Of a stretch of 64,000 bases of DNA, positions 32,926-44,164 are shown in pieces. How positions within the stretch are numbered: position 1 is the first letter of the stretch; each line of letters begins with the position of its first letter. The notes beneath the pieces are model-generated. The model made no database searches. It was not told where the DNA came from and saw only the letters and a program-made list of their open reading frames with translations. A program made the position numbers and the translations under genes. The DNA lies in the NCBI GenBank assembly GCA_021399435.1, contig JAJTUP010000002.1, positions 186,001-250,000 of the forward strand, read 5' to 3'. Source of the stretch: Diaporthe sp. PMI_573. Lineage: Eukaryota; Ascomycota; Sordariomycetes; Diaporthales; Diaporthaceae.

Positions 32926-33978
32926 ATGGGGCAGTATTGGAAATTTGTTAATATCGACAGAAAGGAGCAACTGTTTACCAATGATGAGATCCAATTATAC
33001 GCAATACTAATGGGAGGTTCACTAGAGCAGTTGCTTGAGCTCTTACAAAGTCCAAAGTGGATTCCTTTCAGCAGGTGTACAACCCATGCCCCGGTGTCCA
33101 AACCAAGCAGGTAGGTAGTAATTATCTCATGCGGCAGATCCTCAGTGGATATTCCTGACACAGGTCCGTCTAACAGCACGAGGCATCCACTTTTTGGACT
33201 TCCTCAGGAAGTCATCGACATGATAATCAGCAATCTTGCCAAAGACTCGCCTGAAAGCATGATCCATCTTTCTCTGACATGTGTCTATTTCTTCCGACTC
33301 CTTGGCCCGGACCTCCAAAGGATCTTGGCAGATGATACCGCGCCGTGGGCGGGCGACCGCCTGATCTTCGTTGGGGATTATGCTAATGGCCTCGACATTG
33401 GAGGTATCTGCACCACTGACGAGCTTCGTGAGTTCGAAGAAGAAGAAGAGGAATACGGTGACAACCCACTGTATCGCATTTCCGAAAGGGTCATGTGCAC
33501 AGTGGCCGAAGGCGCCAAAGCAGGACTAAATCCTCTCGCCCCCCTAGGTCGGTTTGAGGTGCGCCAGGCCGGGGCTTTGGAGCAGCGCGTTCGAGACAAA
33601 TTAACGCCCGACGACTTGAACCTATTTAACCGACTCGCTGCCATTGCAAAACGACCACAGCCGAGCGCCGACGACCATGAGAAGCATGTACCAGTGCTTC
33701 GGAATCTCACGGCCAAAAAGTACGTCCGGGACGACGTCATCGCCGAGTCCGACTACGCGTACAGTCTGGGCGAGGTCGTCGCCGTCTTCACAACATGGAC
33801 TGGAGATGGTTCCGGTTTGAGGAACTTGGACAGCGAGGGCCAGTGGGCTGGTCACCGTGTCAACATTGCGACGATGGCGGACGTTTTGGAGGATGGTTGG
33901 ACTGATGTCAGCCAGCTGGCAATTAAGGCGCTGATAACTGGCACTGGGGAGCGAAAAGATAGTGGCAGACGGGCTTGA
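32926..33978 (+). CDS. MGQYWK-type fungal protein with internal F-box and duplicated domain
   Basis: Two exons, 32926-33074 and 33177-33978; the TAACAG acceptor is the only one in phase. Total 316 aa. The N-terminus MGQYWKFVNIDRKEQLF is a recurrent but uncharacterised start in fungal proteins. Residues about 53-95 read as an F-box: LFGLPQEVIDMIISNLAK, then MIHLSLTCVYFFRLLG. It is followed by APWAGDRLIFVGDYANG. The C-terminal half repeats the layout of the N-terminal half without the F-box: NLTAKKYVRDDVI, then YSLGEVVAVFTTW, then GQWAGHRVNIATM. The protein is probably cytosolic; an SCF adaptor role would follow from the F-box (inference). An acidic run (EFEEEEEEYGD) separates the halves. Confidence 0.75.
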
Positions 33979-34808
33979 TTTGATGTGTCACGTTTGAGGA
34001 TCTGTGACTCGCCACTATAGGTTCAACAACACCACTACTCGGCCACGGTCTCTACCTAGGTACATAGTAAACTCCTGGGTAATGCTCAATGTGTAACGTT
34101 TTACAAAATAAATGGCTACATGACAACTATTGGTAGCACCACCTTCTACGGATAGTCTTCTATGATATAATGAGGATCACCTCCTGTGCGATAACTTCCT
34201 GAACCTCCTATTGGTAACTGGCAGGAGAGGTGAATCGCAGAAACTCCACAGTGACGCTTGAAAAAGATTTAACCATATGGCCGTGTTCCTGTAATAATGT
34301 CTGTGATATGTTCGTTGACCGCGACTAGTGTTGGCTAGAGGAGAGACGATGGCCTAGCTCCACTCAATAAGAATTCACATCACAGCATTCATGTGAATGA
34401 AGACAAAAAGTACTACTATTTTCAGTCGCCTATGGACGCCCTGTGACACAGCAGCTCAAATTATTAGCTGGAAGACGTCCGGAGCAAAGCGATTTAATTT
34501 CTGAAATCTGTAATTGCTTACATCCGAGAAAAGCGAAAGTATAGTACATCGGCCTGGACCGAGCTCACTCCGCTGACTTTACTAAAATGGCGATTCTCTA
34601 GTGCCACATATCATAGGAGTCACATGGACTGGAATTTGCACAAGGTACTCAGCTACTGGTTGTACTAGTTGACAAGAGAGGTTCAAATTAATTTTAGTCG
34701 CAGCTATTGTTGCTCTAATATGTGTATAGCTTGACAGTGGACACGGATTTTACTTTTTCTATAGACTTGGTCTTCTCTGTCCTTATTTTGAGCTTACCGA
34801 CACCACAC
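33979..34808. other. AT-rich intergenic region, no supported gene
   Basis: 830 bp, clearly more AT-rich than the flanking genes and devoid of long open frames. No repeat family or transposon ends recognised. Confidence 0.55.
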
Positions 34809-34815
34809 TATATAA
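34809..34815 (+). promoter_or_regulatory. Candidate TATA box of the 106-aa gene
   Basis: TATATAA, 71 bp upstream of the ATG at 34886. Confidence 0.5.
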
Positions 34816-34885
34816 CCAGTAGAATTTCACATCATCAACTCAACATTTGCAGTCCCCGCGACGTTTGAAACTCCAAACCTCCAAA

Positions 34886-35206
34886 ATGGGTCAAAAATTA
34901 GTCAACGAGCTTTTCAAGACCTTGGCGGACGGGCAGCTCCTGTGGGACACGATTATCAGGCCAGAACACAAGCGTCGCAAGCAACGCGGGCTGCTAGAAG
35001 CAGGGCAGAAGTACAGTGGGAAGCAGACTGCAGCACTAGAATATTTCGCATGCAAGCCGAAAGAAGGAAAGAAGAACAAGGGCAAGGGCAAGGGGAGAGA
35101 ACAGCCGTCGATCGAGCCAAGCCGCGTTGTTCGAAAACCCATCTCTTCTCCAACTGCGGCAGCATCCAGCTCATCAGCGGCACCCAAAAGCACTCGGCGG
35201 CGATAG
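34886..35206 (+). CDS. Small basic hypothetical protein, 106 aa
   Basis: Starts in good context (CAAAATGGG) with a TATA box at a suitable distance. The N-terminal half may be folded (MGQKLVNELFKTLADGQLLW, then KYSGKQTAALEYFACK). The C-terminal half is a lysine-rich tract (KKNKGKGKG) and a Ser/Ala/Arg tail. It could be a nucleic-acid-binding or nuclear protein, but no family was recognised. Composition and promoter context favour a real gene. Confidence 0.5.
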   Translation: MGQKLVNELFKTLADGQLLWDTIIRPEHKRRKQRGLLEAGQKYSGKQTAALEYFACKPKEGKKNKGKGKGREQPSIEPSRVVRKPISSPTAAASSSSAAPKSTRRR

Positions 35207-35743
35207 TTTAGGGTGGACAAGGGCACCCTAAGGTGACAAATCCTGGAAACAATTCAACTGGAGGACGCTCACTGAGTCAGAGTCAGATCGAGAGCCTATC
35301 CTAACTCTGTCATGGCACTTAAGCGGTAGCAGTGGTGAGGTCGGGAGTCGCCTGCAACGACGTGGGTGTGCGAATGATTCGAGTAGATCTGAAGGGACAA
35401 GCACGGTGACGGCAACGTCAGTGACATGAGCTGCAACTCATTGCCGACGCCCTTTATTCTGAAGGTAGTCGGCTTCGGGACTTCGCTCAAATGGGGGCAT
35501 GATTTCTACTTACCTCTCCGCCGCTATGGGAACGTAACGGACAACAGTCTCGTCGTGACCGACATTTGGATCGCTTTGAGGAGTCGCAGATGGAGACCAC
35601 AGGGAAAGCGGGAACAAGCAGTGCACTTCGAATATATACATTGCCAACCTTGGCAACCGCCCATGTCAAACGCTTATACGGATGTGCACACGGGCGACGG
35701 AAATAGTTACAAGAAAATGACGATGAAAGAAACTTGGGACAAC
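35207..35743. other. Intergenic region between convergent genes
   Basis: 537 bp between the small basic protein and the 3' end of the second FAD oxidoreductase. A 158-codon plus-strand frame (35426-35902) overlaps the antisense of that gene's last exon and has no motif. It is not supported. Confidence 0.5.
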
Positions 35744-37784
35744 TCATATCCTGCAGAGCCTGCCATTTTGCGTCGGCAAGCCAGTCTCTGTCTCAACATT
35801 CCAGTTCTCGCTGCCGACGGCGTTACGGGCGTAGAACAAGTCGTTGGGATCGTATTTCTGCTTGATGGACAAGAGCTGTTCATAGTTGGACCCCCAGAAT
35901 GATTGTTGCCAGTTTGGCTCGGCGGCGTCGGACTGTGCAGCGAAAAATGTCAGATAATGCCACTGAATGAATATCGGAAGAGATTCGATTCACAGACAAA
36001 ATAAGAACAGAAAAGAATACAACTGAATAACCTACCTCTCCAAGATATGATCCAGATTCAGGGGTCACGGCCCGCCACTGGTCCAGGCATCCGTACGTCA
36101 TGCTATTCGAGAGCTCGAGAATCTCCTCCGGCGAGGTGGGATCGGTCCACGCTACAGCCGTGATCGCGTGCAAAACCGAAGTCCTCCAGGCCGGGTTTGC
36201 CGAACTCTCAGTGTTTCCGGGGAGCAGCTCATTCTTCATGTTGAATCCAGTGAAGTAGAACCCGTTCTCGGTCGTGTTCTTCACCGCGGCCCAAGTCTCG
36301 TTCATCAACGTTGTGTTCTCCCAATTCCCGCGTGGGAAGAGTCTCGAGGCAATCCTGCCAGCGTCAAGGCCAACCGTCTCCAGAGGGAACCCTTGCGCCC
36401 AGGCATCGTAGAAATCGTCATAATAGGTCGGTTGCGACACCCACGTCAACGAAACGTTGAGGGCGGACAGTTCGTCGATCCAAGGCTGAAGCAAGGCGTT
36501 GTGTTCATCGACAGTCATGTTCGGCGTGAAGAAAGGAGTCATGCCAAAATAAAAAGCGTCCGGGCCGGTCGCATAGATCCGGAAATAGGAATAGGCTCCA
36601 GCATCCGCAAGGTCCACAAAGCGGTTCCAAAAAAGACGCATCGCCTGCCAGAAAGTCTCCGAGTCGAGGTCATCACCCGTCGTCAGCGTGAAGTTGGAAA
36701 TAGTGACGCCGATCTTTGGGTACGCCTTCACAGTGACGCTCGTCACAACGCCGAAGGTGCCGCCGCCGCCGCCGCGGAGAGCCCAGAAGAGATCCGTGTT
36801 CTCCTCCTCTGACGCGGTCAGGAACCGACCGTCGGCAGTGACGACCTGCAAAGCGAGGGCCTGGTCAGAGCCAAGTCCGTAGACGCTGCCCAGCGGCGAG
36901 TGTCCACCTCCTTGGATGTAGCCTCCGGCAACGCCTACCGTCTCACCCTCGCCCCCTATGACAGTGACACCATGTTCCTTGGCTGCAGCGTACAGCTCGA
37001 AGGTCTGAATGCCGGATCCCATTTTGAAAGCTGGGCCGGTGTAGCTGCCGCTGGAGTAGTCGGCGATGTACTCAAAGCCCTTGAGGTTGTGCGTCCAGAT
37101 ACTCAGCGCGCCTTCGCCTGCTGACTTTCCTGCGAAGTCATGTCCAGTGTTCTTTATGACGAGTCGAAGGTCCAGGTTCCTGGCTAGGTTGATGGCGAGT
37201 TGGATTTGCGCAACATTGGTCGCGTTGACGACATAATAGGGGAATCCTCCCAAGGTACAGTTGGCTGGTGCCCCTTCGATGGGCATGCAGGTCGCACCCT
37301 GATAGAAGGGGCTCATAATTGAGGAAGGATGATCCATATGGAGGTGGCTGTCGGTGAAGCCTTCCGAGATCGACGCGCAGAGGGCTTCATCGTAGTTGTC
37401 CCAATTGGAGTAGCATGGCGACGCGATGGGTGGTACCTCGAGCAAGGCGCTGCCAAGGAGGAAGTCGAAGGCAAACCACACAAGTTCGTCCGGCCATGAG
37501 TAGTCACCAGCATAAGTCTTGCAGTCTCCTGCGGACCTCTTGGTCACTGAAGCGGCCTTCGAGAAGCCGAAGACTCGGTCGAAGGCAGCATGGTCTAGAC
37601 CGATGGATTGTCCGTACAGGACAGAGCCCAGCTCACTTAGCGACTCGTCGGTCAGCTGGACAGTCTCCTCAGCGAAGAGGCTGTTAGTATTGATTGAGCG
37701 GGCCGTGGCTGAAGATCGCGACAGGGATGAAACTCCGGCAGCAGATGCCAGAAGCAGGCCCAGGAAGCCCAAGTGCTTCGCCAT
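35744..37784 (-). CDS. Secreted FAD-linked oxidoreductase (BBE/PCMH type), second copy
   Basis: Two exons, 36036-37784 and 35744-35932, give 645 aa. A signal peptide (1-20) and a roughly 100-residue N-terminal extension precede the FAD domain. Landmarks: CTLGGFPYYVVNATNVAQIQ, NTGHDFAGKSAGEGALSIWT with the covalent-FAD His215, GGYIQGGGHSPLGSVYGLG, VTADGRFLTASEEENTDLFW, ALRGGGGGTFGVV, and the C-terminal BBE segment YDPNDLFYARNAVGSENW. The GxC site for a second (cysteinyl) flavin bond is absent (GVAGGYIQGG), so FAD should be mono-covalent. Many N-glycosylation sequons fit secretion. It is not a recent duplicate of the gene at 1-1658: lengths and N-termini differ strongly. Confidence 0.94.
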
Positions 37785-39212
37785 GTCGATCCCGTGGCTC
37801 TTTGACCAGAGGATGAATGTGCCGATTATTCAATTATGCAAAGCCGTTTCACGCACGTCAACTGATGTGACCTTGACTGTAACTGTGTCAGCACTGGCCC
37901 ACTAGCATCTAAATCGATGCCCTTGGAACAATATTCAACCTACAGGCGCTTGGCGTCAGTTGAACTGCCGGCTGGCGTCGCAAGAACTCGACGGGCTGCT
38001 GTGCGCGCTGAGAAGCCCTGAAAGTCAAGGACGGAGGTTTTGCAGGACGCAGCGCTAGGAAGGACAGGTCTTCCAGGAACGCTGGCCGAAGAAGAGTCGC
38101 CTCCATCCACAGATCCGGCCGCCTCAACTTCGGGCGTAATCTTGAAGAAAGCTCATCTCTTGCAGTCATTGGCCTCAGAACGTCTTCCGGGCTCCATCAG
38201 CCAAACCCATTCTCTTGATGGTGTTCTCCACTGCAATTTACAAGTCAGGCGAGATGCGCAGAAGTGGGTATCTGCAGGTTTTGTAACCTCGAGGAACGCG
38301 GGTTTTCGGATGATGTTGGGCCAAGGGGCGAGGTGCGAGAACCGGGATGATCGCGGATGGTCGCGGCGGACAAACATTAGTGTACAGTCCCCGGGCCAAG
38401 GTGGGCACCAACGGATCGTCTCCCGGGAGCGCCTTTTTCGACTTGTCAAATGCACGTCCTCATCCCACGCGTCAAGTAGCTTTGCTTCAGGGACGATCTT
38501 CAAGAAGAAAGCATATTACCGCAGGTTTGGAGCCGAGATCGCAATCGCTTGGGACCAAGAGATCGCCCACTACCAGATCCGAAATAAGCAACTGCCGCCG
38601 ACGCGCGGCCAGCTCGAATCGTCCCACAGTTCTCCCAGACGGCTGGAACGCGGTCCTTCCAGAGCTCTCAACTTCGGATGTAGGCAAGACTTGCCAGCAA
38701 GCTGCCTGCCTACGTCCATGAGCACACATGTACCTGCGTCGGCAGCAAATTTTCAGCCGGGATTGTTGCAAGCATGTGTCAGCCCGTACATTCAACATCA
38801 AACGCCCCGATGTGGCGCCGGACCTGGCTTGTGCCCCTGATTATATGCCGGCGCGGGACTGAGTCGTGGCACAGCCAGGGACAGGTCTTCTAGATAGCCG
38901 CGAGATCTAGGTGGATGATCCCTCAAATACTTTTGGGTCTGGCTTAAAATCAGGCCAGGGTCTGAAAGTTTCCGACGCAGCCCTGTCTCCACAGCCCGGG
39001 ATGTAATCGGTCGCTGCAGGGCTGCGCTCGTATGCTGCGGCGAGTTCAACATGCAGTAAAGCCTTCCCTATTCCCTTTTCATTTTCCTTTCCATTTTCTC
39101 GAAGCTCTGGGGTCACATCGATTTTCCACGCGTGTCTTTTCAATGGCACTGCGGCTCCTCCGTCGTTCACCTAACCCAGCCGCGGATCTTTTCCAGTCCC
39201 GTGGTCACCGAT
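37785..39212. other. Divergent intergenic region, no supported gene
   Basis: 1.4 kb between the FAD oxidoreductase (minus) and the second PTH11-like gene (plus). Long but motif-free open frames occur on both strands (for example 38040-38840 plus), mutually overlapping and of unnatural composition. No promoter element stands out. Confidence 0.5.
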
Positions 39213-40654
39213 ATGGCTGACACGGGGCTTCAACCACTCGCGATAGGAATTTCCATTGCAGCACCGTGTGTTGCATTCGTCTTTGTCCTACTCCGCCTGT
39301 ACAGTCGTTACTTCATCACTAGAAATTTGGGCTGGGATGATGGCCTAATTGTGTTGCCCATGATACTTTCCATTGCTCAAGCCTACACAACAGTCATGGG
39401 TATGAGTTAGCTGTCCCTGGGTTCTGGTCAGAACGCCTTTGCTGACATCTCGCAGGGATCAAGGTGAACTTTCTTGGTTATCATGCGAGAGACATTCCTT
39501 TGGACCAAATGGATCCCGTCCTGGGAGCAAAATACAATTATGCCACTCAGCTCTTATATAACCCTATCCTGGCTCTGGTCAAGAATGGAATGCTTCTGTT
39601 CTTCCTCCGCGTTGGCGGCAGCATCGACAATTTGCGACTGTTCATTATTGCCATCATAGTTTTGAACACTTTGATGATGGTATCAATCTTTTTGATTGAC
39701 CTACTCCAATGCATACCCGTCGGGAAAACCTTCTATCCCAACACCACAGGAACGTGTATCCAAGTCGGCGACTTCTTTATCGGCACTGCGGCGGCAACTA
39801 TCCTGACAGACATCCTGGTTATGATTATCCCGATCTGGATAACGTGGAATTTGAAAATGAAATTGAGGAAAAAGTTGGCGGTCATTTTTCTTTTGTCGAT
39901 GGGGCTATTGTGAGTACCCGTCCCCCCCCCCCTCCTTCCATTGAGTCACTTGGACTCGCCATGGTCACTGCTGACACGATTCGATTCTCAAAGTGTTACC
40001 GGCATTAGTGTGTATCGCATGTACTTCCTCATCGATGCTTACTACGGGGAGCCAAACCCAGATTCGACCTACGGTGTAGGGGGCACCGCTTCAAGTATCG
40101 AGGTGAACTTGGCCATCGCATCGGCATGTGGCCCTTTCCTCAAACCGATGATCCTGCACTTCTTCCCCAGTTTCTTCGGTCGCGACTCCACGAATCGGTA
40201 CTACGAATACTACGAAGACAACCGTCCAGACGTCATGTACCGAGGAAATGTAGCAAATTATTCCGCCTCCGCATCCGCATCCGTGGTCCGCTCAAAGCCA
40301 TCGAGGAGGGTATCTTTAAGAAAAAAGGATGATCACAGAAGGAATGATCCAGAAATCGAACTTCAAAGCCCGGTAGCAACGACTTCGAGGAGCCTCAAAC
40401 ATGGCAAGTCTACAATGCCCTCTGTACTTTCAGAGGATGGAGAGGACGACTCGTCACAGAGGAAAATAGTGACGACTATGGAATTCATGGATATGTTCCC
40501 TGGCCGTGAAGATGAGATGGAGACGAGCGGAGAAGGGCAATGGATCAAAAGCGGCATCATGAGAGAAACCAGCGTTAACATAACGTATTCACCCACGTTC
40601 AGCGACGAGAATCTGCAGAATACCAAGCCTACAGCGCCAGGCTCTGCATTCTAA
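39213..40654 (+). CDS. PTH11-like integral membrane protein (fungal rhodopsin-type domain)
   Basis: Three exons, 39213-39399, 39456-39909 and 39994-40654, all in phase, give 433 aa. The start MADTGLQPLAIGISIAAPC opens the first helix. An upstream in-frame alternative at 39132 is less likely. Landmarks are LRLYSRYFITRNLGWDDGLI, YNPILALVKNGMLLFFLRVG, LLQCIPVGKTFYPNTTGTC, TDILVMIIPIWITWNLKMKL, VTGISVYRMYF and VNLAIASACGPFLKPM. The last 170 residues form a charged, Ser-rich cytoplasmic tail. It probably senses an external cue at the plasma membrane (inference). An 11-base C run lies in the second intron. Confidence 0.9.
39922..39932. repeat. C11 homopolymer inside an intron
   Basis: Uninterrupted run of 11 C within the intron at 39910-39993, directly after the donor region. 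Confidence 0.85.
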
Positions 40655-41037
40655 AGAGCATAAAGAAAGAAAAATGCATTGTCCTTGTCTACCATATCAC
40701 ATGGCTATGCTCGTGATGCACTCAGCTTATTTGAAAACTGAAACACTTAAAGGACACACAATTCTTGTGAAGCAGGGTGCTGCTGGAAGAGCTCAAGGCA
40801 TTCACTCTCTGAGACAATTAATACCCAACATTGCAGAGAACAAAGTGATGACAGGAGATGGGTTTCACCTGAGAAAGGAAACAAGGAGAGCTTAAGTTTC
40901 AAATTGAGAAGCTCAATGGCTTTCTTGCATGGCTTTTGGTACTGCTAGAGTCCTTGACTGGATTCACGCCTATAAATTGAAAGGGCTCGGAGTCGTGACT
41001 GCTGCAAGCTATGAAGGCCATCTTCCAAAACTTAACT

Positions 41038-41049
41038 CCCCCCCCCCCC
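41038..41049. repeat. C12 homopolymer
   Basis: Run of 12 C followed by AACCCC; intergenic. Confidence 0.8.
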
Positions 41050-41136
41050 AACCCCGGCTATCCTGACAGACTGCAACGTGGTAGGATCGCTACATTTCAC
41101 ATCTTTCGATAAAGCAGTTGAGCTGATAGAGCCAAG

Positions 41137-41406
41137 ATGGCTTTAACAATGAAGGACGACTCCCAGGTCTTGGCTGAAGCAAAAGCAATTTTCGCGCAGA
41201 GGAATCCAACCACGAGTCTATCAGTGTGTCAGAAGATCAGTATAGTCCAGGAGGCTCTTAGAAGTCACGAACGTTATGCTGCAGAGATTGACAGACTTGA
41301 GAATTTCAAAAACCTTCCAAAGCTCGACAAAGGCGATAGAAATTATTTGGAAAAGATTTTAAGTACATTGAGTAGAAGTTGCTTAAGTATTTGGTGGCAC
41401 AGGTAG
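41137..41406 (+). CDS. Possible small hypothetical protein, 89 aa
   Basis: Starts AAGATGG. The predicted protein is helical and charged (SVCQKISIVQEALRSHERYA, then EIDRLENFKNLPKLDKGDRN), more like coding sequence than chance translation. No family was recognised and no promoter element was seen. It could also be an exon of a larger, otherwise lost gene. Confidence 0.35.
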   Translation: MALTMKDDSQVLAEAKAIFAQRNPTTSLSVCQKISIVQEALRSHERYAAEIDRLENFKNLPKLDKGDRNYLEKILSTLSRSCLSIWWHR

Positions 41407-42538
41407 CAGAATAAACTTGGTTTGATAAAGAATAACATATCTGAATACCCTAATACCCAAAGAGAAGTCTGCTTACTCCATAATTACAAAGTTCCCCAGT
41501 CCAGCAGATGTGTTGTGAACACATGTCTCAATCACAGTCCCTGCATCGGTCTTGTCTACATTGAGAGAAACTTGCTATCACATGAGTGTGCAAGGCTGGC
41601 ATCGTTGTGAGCCAGATCAAATTAATGGCATACCAGGACTAGGCATCCATCGAAAGGCTCAGAAAGTCTAGAGTTCACCAAGGTGTTCGCAGGCTTGTGT
41701 GTGCAAGAAGCGATTACCTACTGAAGAAGGGGACAATTGAGGGCTCTAGCCCAGAATGACGGGCTAAGAAGCATATTCATAAGGCTGCCTGGTTCCACTG
41801 GTGATTAGTCAAAATGTACTGGCCTGATAGGATGTAACATCAGGCAAGTTCGCTCTGGAGAAAAGTGTCGTTGGACTGGAGCTAGAACAAGGTAGACCTC
41901 TTGGTAGGGACTCAAATGAAATTTTATTCAAATTGCTAAGCACTTTGAGTGACTTGAGTTGCAAATGCATATTCTAAACTCCAGAATGACGGCTTGTGGC
42001 AGACGTGCGGTAGCAGTTGGAAGACCAGCCTGCCTCATCGCACCCTGGCCATCTATGCTTTCCCGGAGACTCGAAAACTCTGAACATCGCGCTCATGTTG
42101 ATAATCCTCGCCTACATGATTGCAGCGATTTTGTGTCGAGTCAAGTATTTGGACGTTGCAGGAACGGGAAAAGTGGTCGAGCCGTTTAGCATCACTCGTG
42201 AAAACTTTTAAAGTCCTACCTAGAGACGCGCCAATCCATGACATGATATCACTATTCCTTAAACCTCTATCCATAACTTTCATTGTGTTGCTGAATGTTC
42301 AGTATAGATGGCTCCATAGCATGGACTCGTCCGGGGCACCTGTGCATGTCGGACGTCAACATAATTGCCTCCTGCACAGCTATTGTAAAGGACAATTGGT
42401 GTTTTTTTCTCATACTTCATCGCACTGGGACTCAAGAGTAGGATGGACAGTGTCTCTTCTCCGAGCTCCGTTTTATATACCTAACAGTCAAACAGGCTGC
42501 CTATATCGTGATAGCTCTCTGTCAAGCAGAATTATCTA

Positions 42539-44009
42539 CTAAGCCCAAGTATAGCACTCATCCGCGATAGGCACCTTCACATCATAGATCACCTGGTTAT
42601 ACCACTGCGTCACAAAAGCAGTCAGGCTAAACTCAAAGTCACTCACAACCGCCGCCCCATTCGTACACTCGGTTGCACCACCGCCAGGCTGTGTGATTGT
42701 GGTATTCTCCCCACTGCCAGCGCCAATACCCTGGCCAGCATCAAGCGTCACCGTCGTGGGGAAGCTCGCCTTGGGAGTCAAGCCACCGCTGAGATCGAGC
42801 GCCCCGCCGAGAAGCTCGAACTCAACCCCGACGGTGAACGAGACGAACGGGCTGACCGCCACCTCCGCCTTCTCCGAAATATTGACCTTGGCGTGGTACG
42901 TGGGCTCCCATCCCGCAGCAGCAGTGGCATTCCAGTCGACAAAGTCAATATGCACCGTGCCGTTGTCGATCTCAGCGCCGACGTCAAGGACAACATCCAC
43001 CGCGGCCGCGACGTCGAGGTCCGCGCCGACGCTGAACAGCAGCTCCGGGCCGAAGGTGATGATCCCGGGGACGTTGACGATGTAATACACCAGCCCGTCG
43101 GGCGCGTAGGCAAAAGTGGTGTTGTACGGCGCCGTGACGCCCAGCTCGAGGACGAGGTCCGACTTTATGGAGGTCTCGAAGTCGACGTGCAGCGCGTCCA
43201 GGGACAGCTTGCCGACGTCGAACTCGAGGTACCCGCTCAGCCCGACCGAGAGGTCCAGCTGGCCTGACTGGGCGGTGACCTTGACGTAGGGGTCGTACTC
43301 GTATAGGACCTGGGAGGGCAGCGACCAGGTGTTGCTGTATGTCAGCTTGTCTGGGTCGATGATGATGTCCCGTCTGGTTGGGTCCGTGCTGCTGGCTGCG
43401 GGCAGGCCGTGGAACTGGGTCTTCATGTAGGCTATTTGGCGGCGTCAGTTTGGATTGCTTATAATACAGTCATGCTCAGGGGAGGAACTCACAGCTGGCG
43501 CCGTTTACGTTTGTCTTCTCCGTCTTGGCGGTCAGTGTGAGGCTGACCGTGTCTGCCGTGTAAGTGCCAGCCACGAAGAAACCTCGCTCAAACTCCGTGT
43601 CACAGTCACCCATGTGGTTGGTGATGAGCAGTAGCTTGTCGTGAGATGACCATTGCGTGTACGCATTGTCGAGATCCTGGGCAGTGTTGAAAGTTATCGC
43701 CACAGAGTCCGACGAGCAGTCAACGGTTGTGAGATTAGCGATGGTCTCCAGCAGAATCGTGGGATAGTTGGTCGACAAGGAGACGTTGACGGCAGCGAGG
43801 TCGGTGTTGTTGAGACCATAGTCCAGAGTGACATTGGATTGCGGAACCAGACAATCAGGCTTTGCCGGCGCAGGAATTGGCGAGAGAGTGACGTTGCTCA
43901 CGACTGTGGCGTTGACCGTGTCGTCGGACTGGCGGGCGGCCTTGAGACTGGGAGCAGCAGCAGCCGAGCCCGTGAGAGCCAGCACGGCAATGGAAATGAG
44001 AGAAGACAT
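42539..44009 (-). CDS. Secreted two-domain glycoprotein (DUF7029/DUF7223-like)
   Basis: Two exons, 43493-44009 and 42539-43431, give 469 aa. A signal peptide (about 1-19) is followed by an N-terminal domain with repeated sequons and segments LAAVNVSLSTNYPTILLETI, SVAITFNTAQDLDNAY, KLLLITNHMGDCDTEFERGF. This pattern (unique cysteines, NH-G-CDTE-RGFF) resembles the fungal DUF7029 domain. The C-terminal domain is beta-rich with alternating hydrophobic residues (YLEFDVGKLSLDALHVDFET, VNVPGIITFGPELLFSVGAD), like DUF7223. The assignment is from memory and needs an HMM search. No GPI signal seen. It is probably extracellular or cell-wall-associated; function unknown. Confidence 0.82.
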
Positions 44010-44157
44010 GTCGACGAGTTGTTAAAAGTCGTGCGTGAGCTGCCTGACTTTTGTCCACCTGCACCGAAGCGGGTGTGAAAATAGCCTGGTGTAGTAACGA
44101 TTTACTTCCTAGCCAGTAAAGGAGGAAAGCAAAGAGCGACACTGTGCTGCTCAGTAC

Positions 44158-44164
44158 TATATAT
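44158..44164 (-). promoter_or_regulatory. Candidate TATA box of the secreted glycoprotein gene
   Basis: Alternating TATATAT about 150 bp upstream of the ATG at 44009. Position is plausible but the element is degenerate. Confidence 0.35.

Larger units (their letters stand above)
40655..42538. other. Gene-poor intergenic region
   Basis: 1.9 kb between the PTH11-like gene and the secreted glycoprotein gene (convergent). It holds a C12 run at 41038 and one possible small gene at 41137. A short hydrophobic open frame at 42017-42211 has no family match. Little else. Confidence 0.5.

Noticed and set aside
36168..36812. 214-codon antisense frame over the second FAD oxidoreductase
   Set aside because: Overlaps conserved coding sequence on the other strand and has no motif.
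38040..38840. 266-codon open frame on the plus strand between the FAD oxidoreductase and PTH11-like genes
   Set aside because: Low-complexity, Arg/Ser/Gln-rich translation without motifs. The minus strand is equally open in pieces, and there is no promoter or splice support.
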